64,000 nucleotides of DNA from an uncultured bacterium (lineage in GTDB: Bacteria; Muiribacteriota; Ozemobacteria; Ozemobacterales; Ozemobacteraceae), in the NCBI GenBank assembly GCA_937949615.1, contig CALEDQ010000027.1, positions 124,001 through 188,000 of the forward strand, in the 5' to 3' direction. Under the pieces are notes generated by a model. The model worked only from the letters and a program-made list of their open reading frames with translations, did not search any database and was not told where the DNA came from. The translations under genes and the position numbers were made by a program. Every line of letters starts with the position of its first letter. Within the stretch, counting starts at the first letter, position 1. Shown piece after piece: positions 25,379 through 33,206 of this stretch.

Positions 25379-26449
25379 TCAGTTTCCTTTCCTGCTGGTA
25401 AGCTGCTGCAAATATTCCTTGTTTACTGCGATGGCACCCGATTCGGGCAACCGCGCCTGGCTGACAACCTCTGACTGATACAGGGAAATCATGCTGCCGG
25501 CGCTCTGACGATCAGAGGCAATTATATCACAGGTACCGGTAGACGCAAGTGTAAATGTGCAAAAAAGGACAAGCCCCTGTTTCTGAGCCAGAGCTGCCAG
25601 TTTTTTGAGGTTTTCGGGGTCGGTGTAGGGCTTCTGCGGTGGCACAATGGCGCCAAAACAGCGCTGATCGACGAGCATCTGCACAGAAACTTCGCCGGTG
25701 AAGGCGCCATGGCTGGCCCAGTGAACCGAAGGTGCCACGGTTCTGCCGCTCAGCGACGGGAACAGATTGTTGAAAATCGGCAGGTAGATTTCGCTGACGA
25801 TAAAAAGAAGGCTCGGGTAACGGCTGGCGAGCGCAAAGAGTTCTTCCCGCTGAGAAGCGAGGTGTTCTTTTGAGTTGGCGTTTACCGGCAGCAGGAAATA
25901 AAGCTGGTGCTCGGCAACGGTCATTTTCAGGGAATCGGCAACTTCGGCGGCCCAGGGGGTAAGGCGGGCGCCGGCCGGCAGACTTCTGGTGCCTGCCTGG
26001 TGCATGCTGCGGATATCGTCGGCGGTCAACATGCCGGCGGCGGCAGCTGGTTTGTGGTCGCCGGCAGCGATGTCGTTGCCGGTGCTGCTGCAGTTGTCAA
26101 CCAGGCGGCGCAGTTCGGCGTGAATGATATAGTCGACGCCAAGCTGCTGCATATCAGAAGATGGCCGGGCCATTTTCTCGACGAGAAAATAGACTTTCGG
26201 GCCATTGGTGGTCGACAGAAGTTCCCATAAAGACTGGGTTTCGGCATTATCGCGAATGCCGAGACTGACTTTTTTAAGGATGCCGCTGATACTGGCGCAG
26301 TCGATAATTACGGCTTTCAGGCCGCTGAACCCGAGATACCTGATTGAGTCAAGCCTGGTAATGCGGCATTTCTCAGGCGACAGGGCAAGCGGTTCGGCAT
26401 AAAAACTGCCGGGATTGTCAGAAATAATCAACACATTACTGTTGTTCAT
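25379..26449 (-). CDS. Three-part leading BMC-operon protein: flavoprotein-like, EutQ-type segment, half TpiA-like barrel
   Basis: Three segments can be seen in this 356-residue protein. Residues 1-120 resemble the flavoprotein-like proteins of microcompartment loci, notably KKVSLGIRDN (59-68) and GVDYIIHAEL (104-113). Residues 141-172 (LTADDIRSMHQAGTRSLPAG, then LTPWAAEVAD) match the short N-terminal element of EutQ and related BMC proteins. Residues 181-300 resemble the first half of triose-phosphate isomerase, especially VHWASHGAFTGEVSVQMLVD (242-261). The catalytic histidine region (GHSERR in TpiA) is replaced by PPQKP, and the second half of the barrel is missing, so no isomerase activity is expected. 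The start at 26449 fits a promoter whose -10 ends 7 bases upstream. An upstream in-frame start would add a hydrophobic segment. Function unknown. Confidence 0.7.
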   Translation of the reverse strand: MNNSNVLIISDNPGSFYAEPLALSPEKCRITRLDSIRYLGFSGLKAVIIDCASISGILKKVSLGIRDNAETQSLWELLSTTNGPKVYFLVEKMARPSSDMQQLGVDYIIHAELRRLVDNCSSTGNDIAAGDHKPAAAAGMLTADDIRSMHQAGTRSLPAGARLTPWAAEVADSLKMTVAEHQLYFLLPVNANSKEHLASQREELFALASRYPSLLFIVSEIYLPIFNNLFPSLSGRTVAPSVHWASHGAFTGEVSVQMLVDQRCFGAIVPPQKPYTDPENLKKLAALAQKQGLVLFCTFTLASTGTCDIIASDRQSAGSMISLYQSEVVSQARLPESGAIAVNKEYLQQLTSRKGN

Positions 26450-26456
26450 GGCCCAC

Positions 26457-26485
26457 ATGATAAACGCAAAAAATGACAAAAGCAA
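26457..26485 (-). promoter_or_regulatory. Predicted promoter of the microcompartment operon (candidate leaderless)
   Basis: On the minus strand TTGCTT (26485-26480), a 17-base spacer and TATCAT (26462-26457) end 7 bases before the ATG at 26449, predicting a leader of about 1 base. The spacing is exact but both hexamers are only moderate matches. Confidence 0.45.
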
Positions 26486-26529
26486 TAAAATAAGCAAAAG
26501 AAACATGCAGACCGGTTTGTCTTTGCCAA

Positions 26530-26538
26530 TGCTATAAT
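26530..26538 (+). promoter_or_regulatory. Extended -10 promoter of the small membrane protein gene
   Basis: TGCTATAAT (26530-26538) is a full extended -10 element 35 bases upstream of the ATG at 26574, leaving a normal leader containing a GGGGAG ribosome-binding site. Confidence 0.6.
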
Positions 26539-26573
26539 TGCTTGAGAATAACAAGCAAGATGGGGAGTAAAAA

Positions 26574-26948
26574 ATGGAAAACACTCAGTTATTGGCCAGA
26601 CCGGTTTTAAATTCGCGAAAAAGAGTTTTTCTCGGGTTCAAAATCGCTTTTCTTGGGTTGTTAAACTTTCTGGCATATGTAACTTACACTGCAATTATTG
26701 GCTCATTCACTGGAATGAATGTCGAATTGCCTGTGGTTACAAGATTTTCGCTGGGTATGGTTGGCTCGAAAGCGTTGCTGATAATGCTGATAATTGGTTC
26801 TGGGATATTGATTCTCAATGAGACTAAGAATCCGAGCCAGGTGCAAAAAGAAAACCTTGAATTCATAACTTTCTGGGGTCTTGTTTTGATGCACATTGCC
26901 ACTATATTTTTCATGCTGCATGTTTTTCTCAGATTGATCAATGTCTGA
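26574..26948 (+). CDS. Small three-pass membrane protein, unknown function
   Basis: I do not recognise this family. The 124 residues contain three hydrophobic segments: about 22-45, 58-80 and 97-120. A basic N-terminus (NSRKRVFLGFK) suggests it lies inside the cell. Between segments 2 and 3 is a short polar loop (NETKNPSQVQKEN). No catalytic or metal motif is visible. A clear extended -10 promoter and GGGGAG site support expression. It is divergent from the microcompartment operon and 124 bases upstream of the ion-channel gene, which has its own promoter. Confidence 0.7.
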   Translation: MENTQLLARPVLNSRKRVFLGFKIAFLGLLNFLAYVTYTAIIGSFTGMNVELPVVTRFSLGMVGSKALLIMLIIGSGILILNETKNPSQVQKENLEFITFWGLVLMHIATIFFMLHVFLRLINV

Positions 26949-26995
26949 TTGACGTTTCAGCCTGTAATTTTTTTTGTATTTTTGCTTCTGTGTAA

Positions 26996-27004
26996 TGTTA
27001 GAAT
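26996..27004 (+). promoter_or_regulatory. Extended -10 promoter of the CASTOR/POLLUX-like gene
   Basis: TGTTAGAAT (26996-27004) is an extended -10 element predicting a leader of about 60 bases before the ATG at 27073. A TTGTAT upstream lies 19 bases from the -10, slightly too far for a normal -35. Confidence 0.45.
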
Positions 27005-27072
27005 CCACGTATATGAAATCAGGCCAAATGTTGGCAGGTTTTTAAGTCAGACAGATCAACTGAGGAATTAAA

Positions 27073-29022
27073 ATGGCCCAAAGCAGACACGGTTTTTTTG
27101 CCAAAGCGAGATACAGATTTGATAACTTCATGTCCAAGGGTGGTTTGTCGGTTTTTTCAGCCCTCATGCTTCTTTTTGTCGGAGCGATAATTCTGATGGC
27201 AATCGTCAGATCTGTCGCCAACCTGATTATGCCTCAGGAGAGCATGGCGAACCTGCTCGACAATCTCTGGCTGTCGTTTCTGCAGATCGCTGACGGCGGT
27301 GCCATCGGCGAAGATACCGGCAGTAATTTTCTGCACCGGCTGGTTGGCATTGTTTCTCTGTTTATGGGTCTGGTGCTGTTTTCGAGTTTGGTCGCTTTCA
27401 TTACCAGTCAGTTTGAAGCAATGATGGTCAACATGCGCAAAGGAAAAAGCGAGGTAATCGAAAAGGGGCACAACCTGATTCTTGGCTTTGGTGACCGCGT
27501 TCTCGAAATTATCAGAGAACTGATCATTTCTCATGAATCAGAAGCCGATGCGGCAATCGTTGTGCTGGCAGAGCATGAAAAGGACGAGATGGATGACTTT
27601 TTTAATGAAAAGATTCCTGATCAGAAGACTACCAGAATCGTCTGCCGTTCAGGTTCTACGTCAAGTGTGCAGGCCCTCGCCAGGGTTGCCGTCGACAGAG
27701 CCAAGTCGATAATCATTCTCAATGACGCTCCTGTCGATTCTGACCGCGAAACCAAGGAGCTTGCCGATGCCAAGGTTCTAAAGACCATTCTGGCGGTGAT
27801 GTCGAGCGTTGATGAAAAAAATCTGCCGTCGATCGTTGCCGAAATTCATCTGCCGAACAAGCAGAAGCTCGCGAGAAATCTTTCTGACAGGATTTCGATT
27901 ATCGATGAGCATTCAATATTGGCGCGACTGATGGTGCAGACCTCACGCACTTCTGGTCTGGCCAAGGTTTACGACTCACTGGTCGGTTTTGCCGGCAGCG
28001 AATTTTATTTCTATCGGCCAGCTGAAGGCTGGAAGGGGATCAATTATTCTACGGCTCTGTTTCATTTTGCCACCTGTTCGGTACTCGGGATTCGCACAAA
28101 AGACGGAGAAGTCAAGGTGAACCCAGCCGGCAATACGGTGCTCGACGATGACACCGACATAATTGTTCTTGCCGAGGATGACTCAGCCATTAATTTTTCA
28201 AGAGAGAAATTTAAAATCCGCGATCTGCCGGGTACACCGGCAAAAGCGCTGCCCAAGACTGCAGAAAAGCAGCTTATAGTTGGCTGGAATCACAAGACCC
28301 TGATCATCATTGCCGAATACTGCAAATATCTGATCAAAGGCTCAGGTATCGATCTGATTCTGTCTGATCCTGCTGAAGAAACCAGACAGGCTTTTGCGGA
28401 AATTCAGGCGCGGTTTCCCGATGTCAACATGCGGATAATCGATGCGGTCGTAGATAATCAGGAGATTATGAAAGAACTGCGTCCGGAGCAGTATGACAAC
28501 ATAATCATTCTTTCGGGCGATGGCGGGGTTGCCGAACTCAGAGATTCCGACACGATCGCCAAACTGCTTGAATTCAGGCACTATTTTAGAAACAGCGTCA
28601 AGGGTGAGCTCAAAACCCAGTTGATTACAGAAGTTGCCGATTCACAGAATATCGATGTGATTCAGGCGGCCGGTGTGAAAGATTTTCTCATTTCCAATCA
28701 GTTTGTTTCCAAGATTTATGCTCAGGTCGGTGAAGAGCAGGATGTTCTGAAGGTGTATGAAGATCTTTTCAGCGAAGAGGGCAGCGAGGTTTATATCAAG
28801 CCGGTAAGTCTGTTCACATCGTTGTCATCCGAAAAGGTGACCTTCGGTGATCTTTGTGCCGCGGCTATCCGCCGTGGTGAATCCTGTTTCGGGGTATGCA
28901 TAAGCGCTGACAGTGATAACCGTGATAAAAATTACGGATTTATCATCAATCCGCACAAATCGATGGAAATTACGATCAGCAGCAAAGATTACCTGATTAC
29001 ACTGGCGGAAGATGAAACCTGA
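27073..29022 (+). CDS. CASTOR/POLLUX-type ion channel with RCK domains
   Basis: Membrane ion channel related to plant CASTOR/POLLUX/DMI1 and to bacterial SIO-type proteins. The 649 residues have membrane segments at about 23-46 and 88-112. Between them a pore-like loop carries the family's ADGGAIG motif (about 73-79) in place of the K-channel TVGYG filter. The cytoplasmic part contains two RCK/TrkA-like units with Rossmann starts at NLILGFGDR (about 134-142) and LIVGWNHKT (about 399-407). The region between matches the CASTOR/POLLUX middle domain. Its plant relatives conduct cations; selectivity here is unknown. It has its own promoter and ends 12 bases from a convergent gene. Confidence 0.87.
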   Translation: MAQSRHGFFAKARYRFDNFMSKGGLSVFSALMLLFVGAIILMAIVRSVANLIMPQESMANLLDNLWLSFLQIADGGAIGEDTGSNFLHRLVGIVSLFMGLVLFSSLVAFITSQFEAMMVNMRKGKSEVIEKGHNLILGFGDRVLEIIRELIISHESEADAAIVVLAEHEKDEMDDFFNEKIPDQKTTRIVCRSGSTSSVQALARVAVDRAKSIIILNDAPVDSDRETKELADAKVLKTILAVMSSVDEKNLPSIVAEIHLPNKQKLARNLSDRISIIDEHSILARLMVQTSRTSGLAKVYDSLVGFAGSEFYFYRPAEGWKGINYSTALFHFATCSVLGIRTKDGEVKVNPAGNTVLDDDTDIIVLAEDDSAINFSREKFKIRDLPGTPAKALPKTAEKQLIVGWNHKTLIIIAEYCKYLIKGSGIDLILSDPAEETRQAFAEIQARFPDVNMRIIDAVVDNQEIMKELRPEQYDNIIILSGDGGVAELRDSDTIAKLLEFRHYFRNSVKGELKTQLITEVADSQNIDVIQAAGVKDFLISNQFVSKIYAQVGEEQDVLKVYEDLFSEEGSEVYIKPVSLFTSLSSEKVTFGDLCAAAIRRGESCFGVCISADSDNRDKNYGFIINPHKSMEITISSKDYLITLAEDET

Positions 29023-29034
29023 GTTTTTTTGGCC

Positions 29035-29646
29035 TCAGCGCTTTCCGGGTGTCTTATTGTCTTTGAGTTGTTGAGACTGAACCGGCATTGTCCGGTTCAG
29101 TTCGGCGATGCTTGGCTTTCGAGCTCCGGAAGGTCGTTGAGGCTGTCGAGTCGGTCTCGGGTCTTTCAGCAGGCCGCCAGCGATCAACATTTTTCGCAGT
29201 TCGATCAGGAATGGCGTCGCAACAACAATAGTGACTATCACAAGCGTCAGGGGGATTATAAAAAGTGCTCCTGTTGAATTTACTCTGACGCTGCCTTCCG
29301 GGTTTCCGGCATGATAAACAACCTCGATTTTAAGGCCTTTCTGGGCCGGGCAGCCTTCGGTCAGTTTAACCTGATGTTTTTTGTTGTCGGCAGTGGTGAA
29401 GGTAATTATCGGATTGTGCCTTACACCATTTTTAGTCGAATACGAAGAAAGGTCGGTCACTTCGGCCATTGTTTTTATGCCGGTTTTTGTCAGCTGCCAT
29501 CCATCGTAGACACCCCATAGTCCCCAGGCGGTTCCGGCGAGCATGAGAGATACGCAGCCGCCAATGAACATGATGACCAGCATGAGGTCGCCCGAGCCAA
29601 TCTGTTCATACGATTCAATACTGTTAAAAAAGCTTTTTTTACCCAT
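29035..29646 (-). CDS. DUF3592-like membrane protein
   Basis: The 203-residue protein has two membrane segments (about 22-46 and 126-148) flanking an extracytoplasmic beta domain. The domain reads GVRHNPIITFTTADNKKHQVKL, then VVYHAGNPEGSVRV, which is the pattern of DUF3592 proteins. A basic, Pro/Arg/Gln-rich cytoplasmic tail (about 160-203) follows. Biochemical function of the family is not known to me. The start is ATG at 29646. The gene is convergent with the channel gene, with no terminator visible in the 12-base gap. Confidence 0.72.
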   Translation of the reverse strand: MGKKSFFNSIESYEQIGSGDLMLVIMFIGGCVSLMLAGTAWGLWGVYDGWQLTKTGIKTMAEVTDLSSYSTKNGVRHNPIITFTTADNKKHQVKLTEGCPAQKGLKIEVVYHAGNPEGSVRVNSTGALFIIPLTLVIVTIVVATPFLIELRKMLIAGGLLKDPRPTRQPQRPSGARKPSIAELNRTMPVQSQQLKDNKTPGKR

Positions 29647-29981
29647 GATTATGGTGGAATTCCTGAATTCTGAAGTATATTTTCAGCCACGGATCAACAC
29701 GTATAAACACAGATTAACACTTTTTTGCTCTGTAAAATCTGTTTTAGTTTTGCGACTGGCAATAATGTGAAGACTTATCGTAAAGACAGCGAGGCAAGAC
29801 TTGAGAAAACCAGAATTTCTGCGATTCTGCAAAGATTGCCGCAGAAGATGACCTTCATCGGGCGAATTCTGTAAAATTTTGCTCAAAGCCCTTTTAAAGA
29901 TTGTAATTACCATTACAATTATTGGTGAATGAATTCAGAGCTGGCTGCAGAATTATCACTGCATACTCATAAGGATAAAAC
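29647..29981. other. Intergenic region with degenerate tandem repeat and a 20-bp palindrome
   Basis: The 335-base gap holds no supported gene. 29688-29720 is a degenerate tandem repeat of a 10-11 base unit of the form ACGGATCAAC / ACGTATAAAC / ACAGATTAAC, a type seen as dispersed repeats in some genomes. 29900-29919 is a perfect palindrome (8-bp arms, 4-base centre). The right end is the leader of the LpxH-like gene with an AAGGA site. Confidence 0.55.
29900..29919. repeat. Palindrome ATTGTAAT-N4-ATTACAAT, operator-like
   Basis: Perfect 8-bp arms (29900-29907 and 29912-29919) around TACC, 63 bases upstream of the LpxH-like gene. The size and AT-rich symmetry suit a dimeric repressor site, but no cognate regulator is known. 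Confidence 0.45.
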
Positions 29982-30668
29982 ATGAACAATCCTGATCATT
30001 ATGATGCCGTTTTTATTTCGGATATCCACTTTGGGAACCGTTTTGCCGACATCGACAGACTTCGTGGTTTTCTCGATTCTCTGAGAGACCGGGTTGAGGT
30101 TCTATATCTGGTTGGCGACATTTTTGATGCCTGGAGAAATTGCAGGCCGCAGGAGTTCGTGGGCCTGTTTGCCGGGTTCAGACGCCTGGTTTTTATCAGA
30201 GGCAACCATGATGAAAGATTTGCCGGGCCTGATAATCCATTTCCGTCTGCCGCAATTGATTCGGAAGTTCTGACCTGGAGAGGTAAGACCGGGCTGGTAA
30301 CGCACGCTCACTTTTTTGATGAGGAATTCGAAAACACGCCGTGGTGGGGCCGAGCTTTCGATTCTCTGACATACTTTGTTTCAGGGTTGCTCAGGAAAGA
30401 CCTGAAGAAGATGATTGGCGCGGCCGGCAGCAAATATTCACAGAAGATCGAAGATGAAACGGCCAAAATGGCCGGTCTGTTCAAGTATGATTTTGTGGTG
30501 CTGGGGCATACGCATTATGGTGGCGATAGAACCGTCAGAGGCATAAGGCTGTTTAATTTGGGCTCATGGCTGACTGAGCCATACGCTCTTTTCAGGTGCG
30601 GCGATCGGCTGGCCATGAAAAAAATTGCTGCCGATGACTATCTGCCGGGCCCGGATGACTTTTTTTGA
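29982..30668 (+). CDS. LpxH-like metallophosphoesterase (UDP-2,3-diacylglucosamine hydrolase family)
   Basis: Calcineurin-like phosphoesterase of 228 residues. All metal motifs are present: SDIHFG (D-x-H), GDIFDAW, GNHD, a conserved VTHAHFF and GHTHYG. The layout and the GDIFDAW context resemble LpxH, which cleaves UDP-diacylglucosamine to lipid X in lipid A synthesis at the inner membrane. Other lpx genes are not nearby, so a different nucleotide-diphosphate substrate remains possible. The ATG at 29982 has an AAGGA site. A strong terminator follows directly. Confidence 0.8.
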   Translation: MNNPDHYDAVFISDIHFGNRFADIDRLRGFLDSLRDRVEVLYLVGDIFDAWRNCRPQEFVGLFAGFRRLVFIRGNHDERFAGPDNPFPSAAIDSEVLTWRGKTGLVTHAHFFDEEFENTPWWGRAFDSLTYFVSGLLRKDLKKMIGAAGSKYSQKIEDETAKMAGLFKYDFVVLGHTHYGGDRTVRGIRLFNLGSWLTEPYALFRCGDRLAMKKIAADDYLPGPDDFF

Positions 30669-30698
30669 GCGGTCTGAAACTTGTTTCGACCGAAATAA

Positions 30699-30723
30699 AA
30701 AACCGCCCGTGAAGGGCGGTTTT
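30699..30723. terminator. Bidirectional intrinsic terminator
   Basis: A perfect 10-bp stem (30699-30708 with 30714-30723) and 5-base loop is flanked by A and T runs. It ends the LpxH-like gene and could also stop a long uvrB transcript from the other side. Confidence 0.88.
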
Positions 30724-30724
30724 T

Positions 30725-31050
30725 GAACCCCGCAATTGCCGTGTAAAGGAGAAATTGAACCCACTGAAACAGCACGGTTGTCCGCCTGCTTAATCATCGA
30801 GGGCTTCGTAGCGGCATAACATCCACTCGTAAGCTGGTCTCAGAGATAAACAGAGACAGATTCCCTTTCAGATACAGGTGTCGGCTCAATTTGACCTGCA
30901 CCATCACGCACAACGCAGGGAAACTTGTCAAATAACTTTGGGTACTTCTTATACTTAAAACATAACAAAATAGCCCCACCTTGGCAAGGCAAAAATGTTC
31001 AAATATTTTTACACCCTTCAGGCAAGCCACCGGGCTACTGTAACGGTAGA
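30725..31050. other. Unassigned 326-base intergenic region downstream of uvrB
   Basis: No coding sequence is supported. Short inverted segments TAGCCC (30971-30976) and GGGCTA (31032-31037) could frame a hairpin at the uvrB 3' end. A plus-strand TTGTCA (30925) with TTATAC (30949) at 18-base spacing might be a promoter. I compared the region by eye with tmRNA, RNase P RNA, SRP RNA and 6S RNA features and found no match. Confidence 0.3.
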
Positions 31051-33147
31051 TTAAATGCGGGGTTTGCGGCCATGTTGACCTGGTGCCATCAGAGTGCGGG
31101 TTTTGCGCCGGCGGGCGGCGCCCTTTTCTTTGCCTGATTTAAGAGCCTTGCCCAGCTGGCCGAGAACGCCGAGTTCAAGATGCTCTTCCTGCAGGGCGAT
31201 GATTTCGTCGCGAATCATTGCGGCTTTTTCAAATTCCATGCGGCCGGCGGCGGCGTTCATTTCGGTTTTCAGATTGTTGAGCAGCTCTTCAAGCTTGACA
31301 GCGTCGATATCTTTCGGCTCTCTGCGGTCAGGACCGTCGCCGGGGGCAAACAGTGCCGGCAGCGATTTGATGATCGTCTGCGGCTGAATGCCGTTGTCCT
31401 GGTTGTATTTTTCCTGGATGGCGCGGCGGCGGGCGGTTTCGTCGATGCAGTATTTCATTGCCGGGCTGACACGATCGGCAAAAAGAATGACTTCGCCGTT
31501 GGCGTTACGGGCAGCGCGGCCGCAGATCTGCATCAGCGCCCAGGCTGAACGCAGAAAGCCTTCTTTGTCGGCGTCGAGAATTGCAACCAGCGAAACTTCC
31601 GGCAGGTCGAGACCTTCGCGCAGCAGGTTGATGCCGACCAGAACCTTGATTTCGCCGGCGCGCAGGTCGCGCAGAATTTCGATGCGTTCGAGCGTGTCGA
31701 TTTCATCATGAAGGTAGCTGGTGGGTATGTTCATGTCAGAAAGGTAACCCGACAGTTCCTGGGCCATTTTTTTGGTCAGGGTGGTCACCAGTACCCGTTC
31801 GTTGCGTTTGATGCGGGTATCGATCTGACTTATCAGATAGTCGATCTGCCCCTCGCTTTTGATGACGCTGATTTTTGGGTCGAGCAGGCCGGTCGGGCGG
31901 ATCAGCTGTTCGGCGACCCGGTCTTCAGAGGTTTCGAGCTCGTAAGGGCCGGGCGTGGCCGAGACGAACAGCAGCGGGCGTTTGCGGCCGAGAAATTCTT
32001 CAAAGGTAAGACAGCGGTTGTCAAGTGCTGATGGCAGTCTGAAGCCGAAATCGACCAGGGTCTGCTTGCGGCTGCGGTCGCCACGATACATGCCCCTGAG
32101 CTGCGGCACGGTCATGTGCGATTCATCGAGAATTATCAGGCAGTCTTTCGGCAGGTAATCGACCAGAGTGTCTGGTGGTTCGCCCGGATTACGGCCTGAA
32201 AAATGTCGGGAATAGTTCTCGATGCCTTTGCAGAAACCGGTTTCGCGCAGCATTTCCATGTCGTAGCGTGTTCGTTCATAAATGCGCTGCGCTTCGATCA
32301 TTTTTTTGTTCGCCTCGAAGAACTTTACCTGCTCTTTCATTTCGGCTTCGATGTTTTCGAGGGCCCGTTCCATTTTTTCGGTGGTGGTGACGAAGTGCTG
32401 GGCAGGGAAAATGTCGACGACTTCGAGTTTCTGGGTAACTTCGCCGGTCAGCGGGTCGAACTGTTCGATTTTGTCGATCTCGTCACCGAAAAATTTAACG
32501 CGAATGGCCAGCTCACTTGAAGCGGGGAAAATATCGATGGTTTCGCCACGGGCGCGAAAACGCGAGCGGTGAAAGTCCATGTCGTTGCGGGAATACTGAA
32601 TGTCGATGAGGTCTCTGACGAGTTTCTGGCGGCTGATTTCCTGGTTGACCTTCAGTGAAATTCTCATTTCAGAGTAGTCAGTAGGGGAGCCGAGGCCGAA
32701 AATACAGCTGACTGAGGCGACAACCAGAACATCGCGACGTGAGAAGAGAGAGGTGGTGGCCGAGTGGCGAAAGCGGTCGATCTGTTCGTTGATTGCCGAG
32801 TCTTTTTCGATGTAGCTGTCGGTTGACGGAATGTAGGCTTCGGGCTGGTAGTAATCGTAATAGCTGACAAAATACTCGACGGCATTTTCCGGAAAAAATT
32901 CTTTAAACTCGCTGTAAAGCTGGGCAGCGAGGGTTTTGTTATGGGTGATCAGCAAAATCGGCCGCTGGACGCGCTCGATGATGTTGGCCATGGTGAAGGT
33001 TTTGCCCGAGCCGGTAACGCCAAGCAGGGTGACCCGTTCGTTGCCCTGTTCGACCCAGCGGGTCAGCTTTTTGACTGCCTCGGGCTGGTCACCGCGAAGC
33101 TGGAACGGACTGTGGAGTTTAAAATACTGATTGCCTTTTTTTGCCAT
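31051..33147 (-). CDS. uvrB: UvrABC excision nuclease subunit B
   Basis: DNA-damage verification helicase-like subunit of nucleotide excision repair. The 698 residues have Walker A GVTGSGKT (about 43-50) and the beta-hairpin sequence YYDYYQPEAYIPSTD used to lock onto DNA. The DESH box in LIILDESHMTVPQL, helicase motifs V and VI (including QICGRAARNANG), and a C-terminal UVR domain that contacts UvrC are also present. The length is normal. The ATG at 33147 has no ribosome-binding site, and the -10 element TATAAT ends 10 bases upstream, suggesting a near-leaderless message. It is divergent from the D-aminopeptidase gene with a shared -10 palindrome. Confidence 0.97.
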   Translation of the reverse strand: MAKKGNQYFKLHSPFQLRGDQPEAVKKLTRWVEQGNERVTLLGVTGSGKTFTMANIIERVQRPILLITHNKTLAAQLYSEFKEFFPENAVEYFVSYYDYYQPEAYIPSTDSYIEKDSAINEQIDRFRHSATTSLFSRRDVLVVASVSCIFGLGSPTDYSEMRISLKVNQEISRQKLVRDLIDIQYSRNDMDFHRSRFRARGETIDIFPASSELAIRVKFFGDEIDKIEQFDPLTGEVTQKLEVVDIFPAQHFVTTTEKMERALENIEAEMKEQVKFFEANKKMIEAQRIYERTRYDMEMLRETGFCKGIENYSRHFSGRNPGEPPDTLVDYLPKDCLIILDESHMTVPQLRGMYRGDRSRKQTLVDFGFRLPSALDNRCLTFEEFLGRKRPLLFVSATPGPYELETSEDRVAEQLIRPTGLLDPKISVIKSEGQIDYLISQIDTRIKRNERVLVTTLTKKMAQELSGYLSDMNIPTSYLHDEIDTLERIEILRDLRAGEIKVLVGINLLREGLDLPEVSLVAILDADKEGFLRSAWALMQICGRAARNANGEVILFADRVSPAMKYCIDETARRRAIQEKYNQDNGIQPQTIIKSLPALFAPGDGPDRREPKDIDAVKLEELLNNLKTEMNAAAGRMEFEKAAMIRDEIIALQEEHLELGVLGQLGKALKSGKEKGAARRRKTRTLMAPGQHGRKPRI

Positions 33148-33157
33148 GATAGAGCAT

Positions 33158-33165
33158 ATTATAAT
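33158..33165. promoter_or_regulatory. Shared divergent -10 element for uvrB and dppA
   Basis: The near-palindrome ATTATAAT gives TATAAT on the minus strand (33163-33158) for uvrB and TATAAT on the plus strand (33160-33165) for dppA. Predicted leaders are about 4 bases for uvrB and 35 bases for dppA. The two polymerases would compete for the same bases. Confidence 0.5.
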
Positions 33166-33206
33166 AAACAGCTTCGTTGAATGCGAAATTTTTCGGGGGC
33201 AGGTTT

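Noticed and set aside
29683..29913. Short minus-strand ORF in the 29647-29981 gap
   Set aside because: Its C-terminus is only the translation of the degenerate tandem repeat, a common source of spurious ORFs.
30725..31050. tmRNA, 6S RNA, RNase P RNA or SRP RNA in the uvrB downstream gap
   Set aside because: None of the conserved sequences or closing stems of these RNAs could be found by eye.
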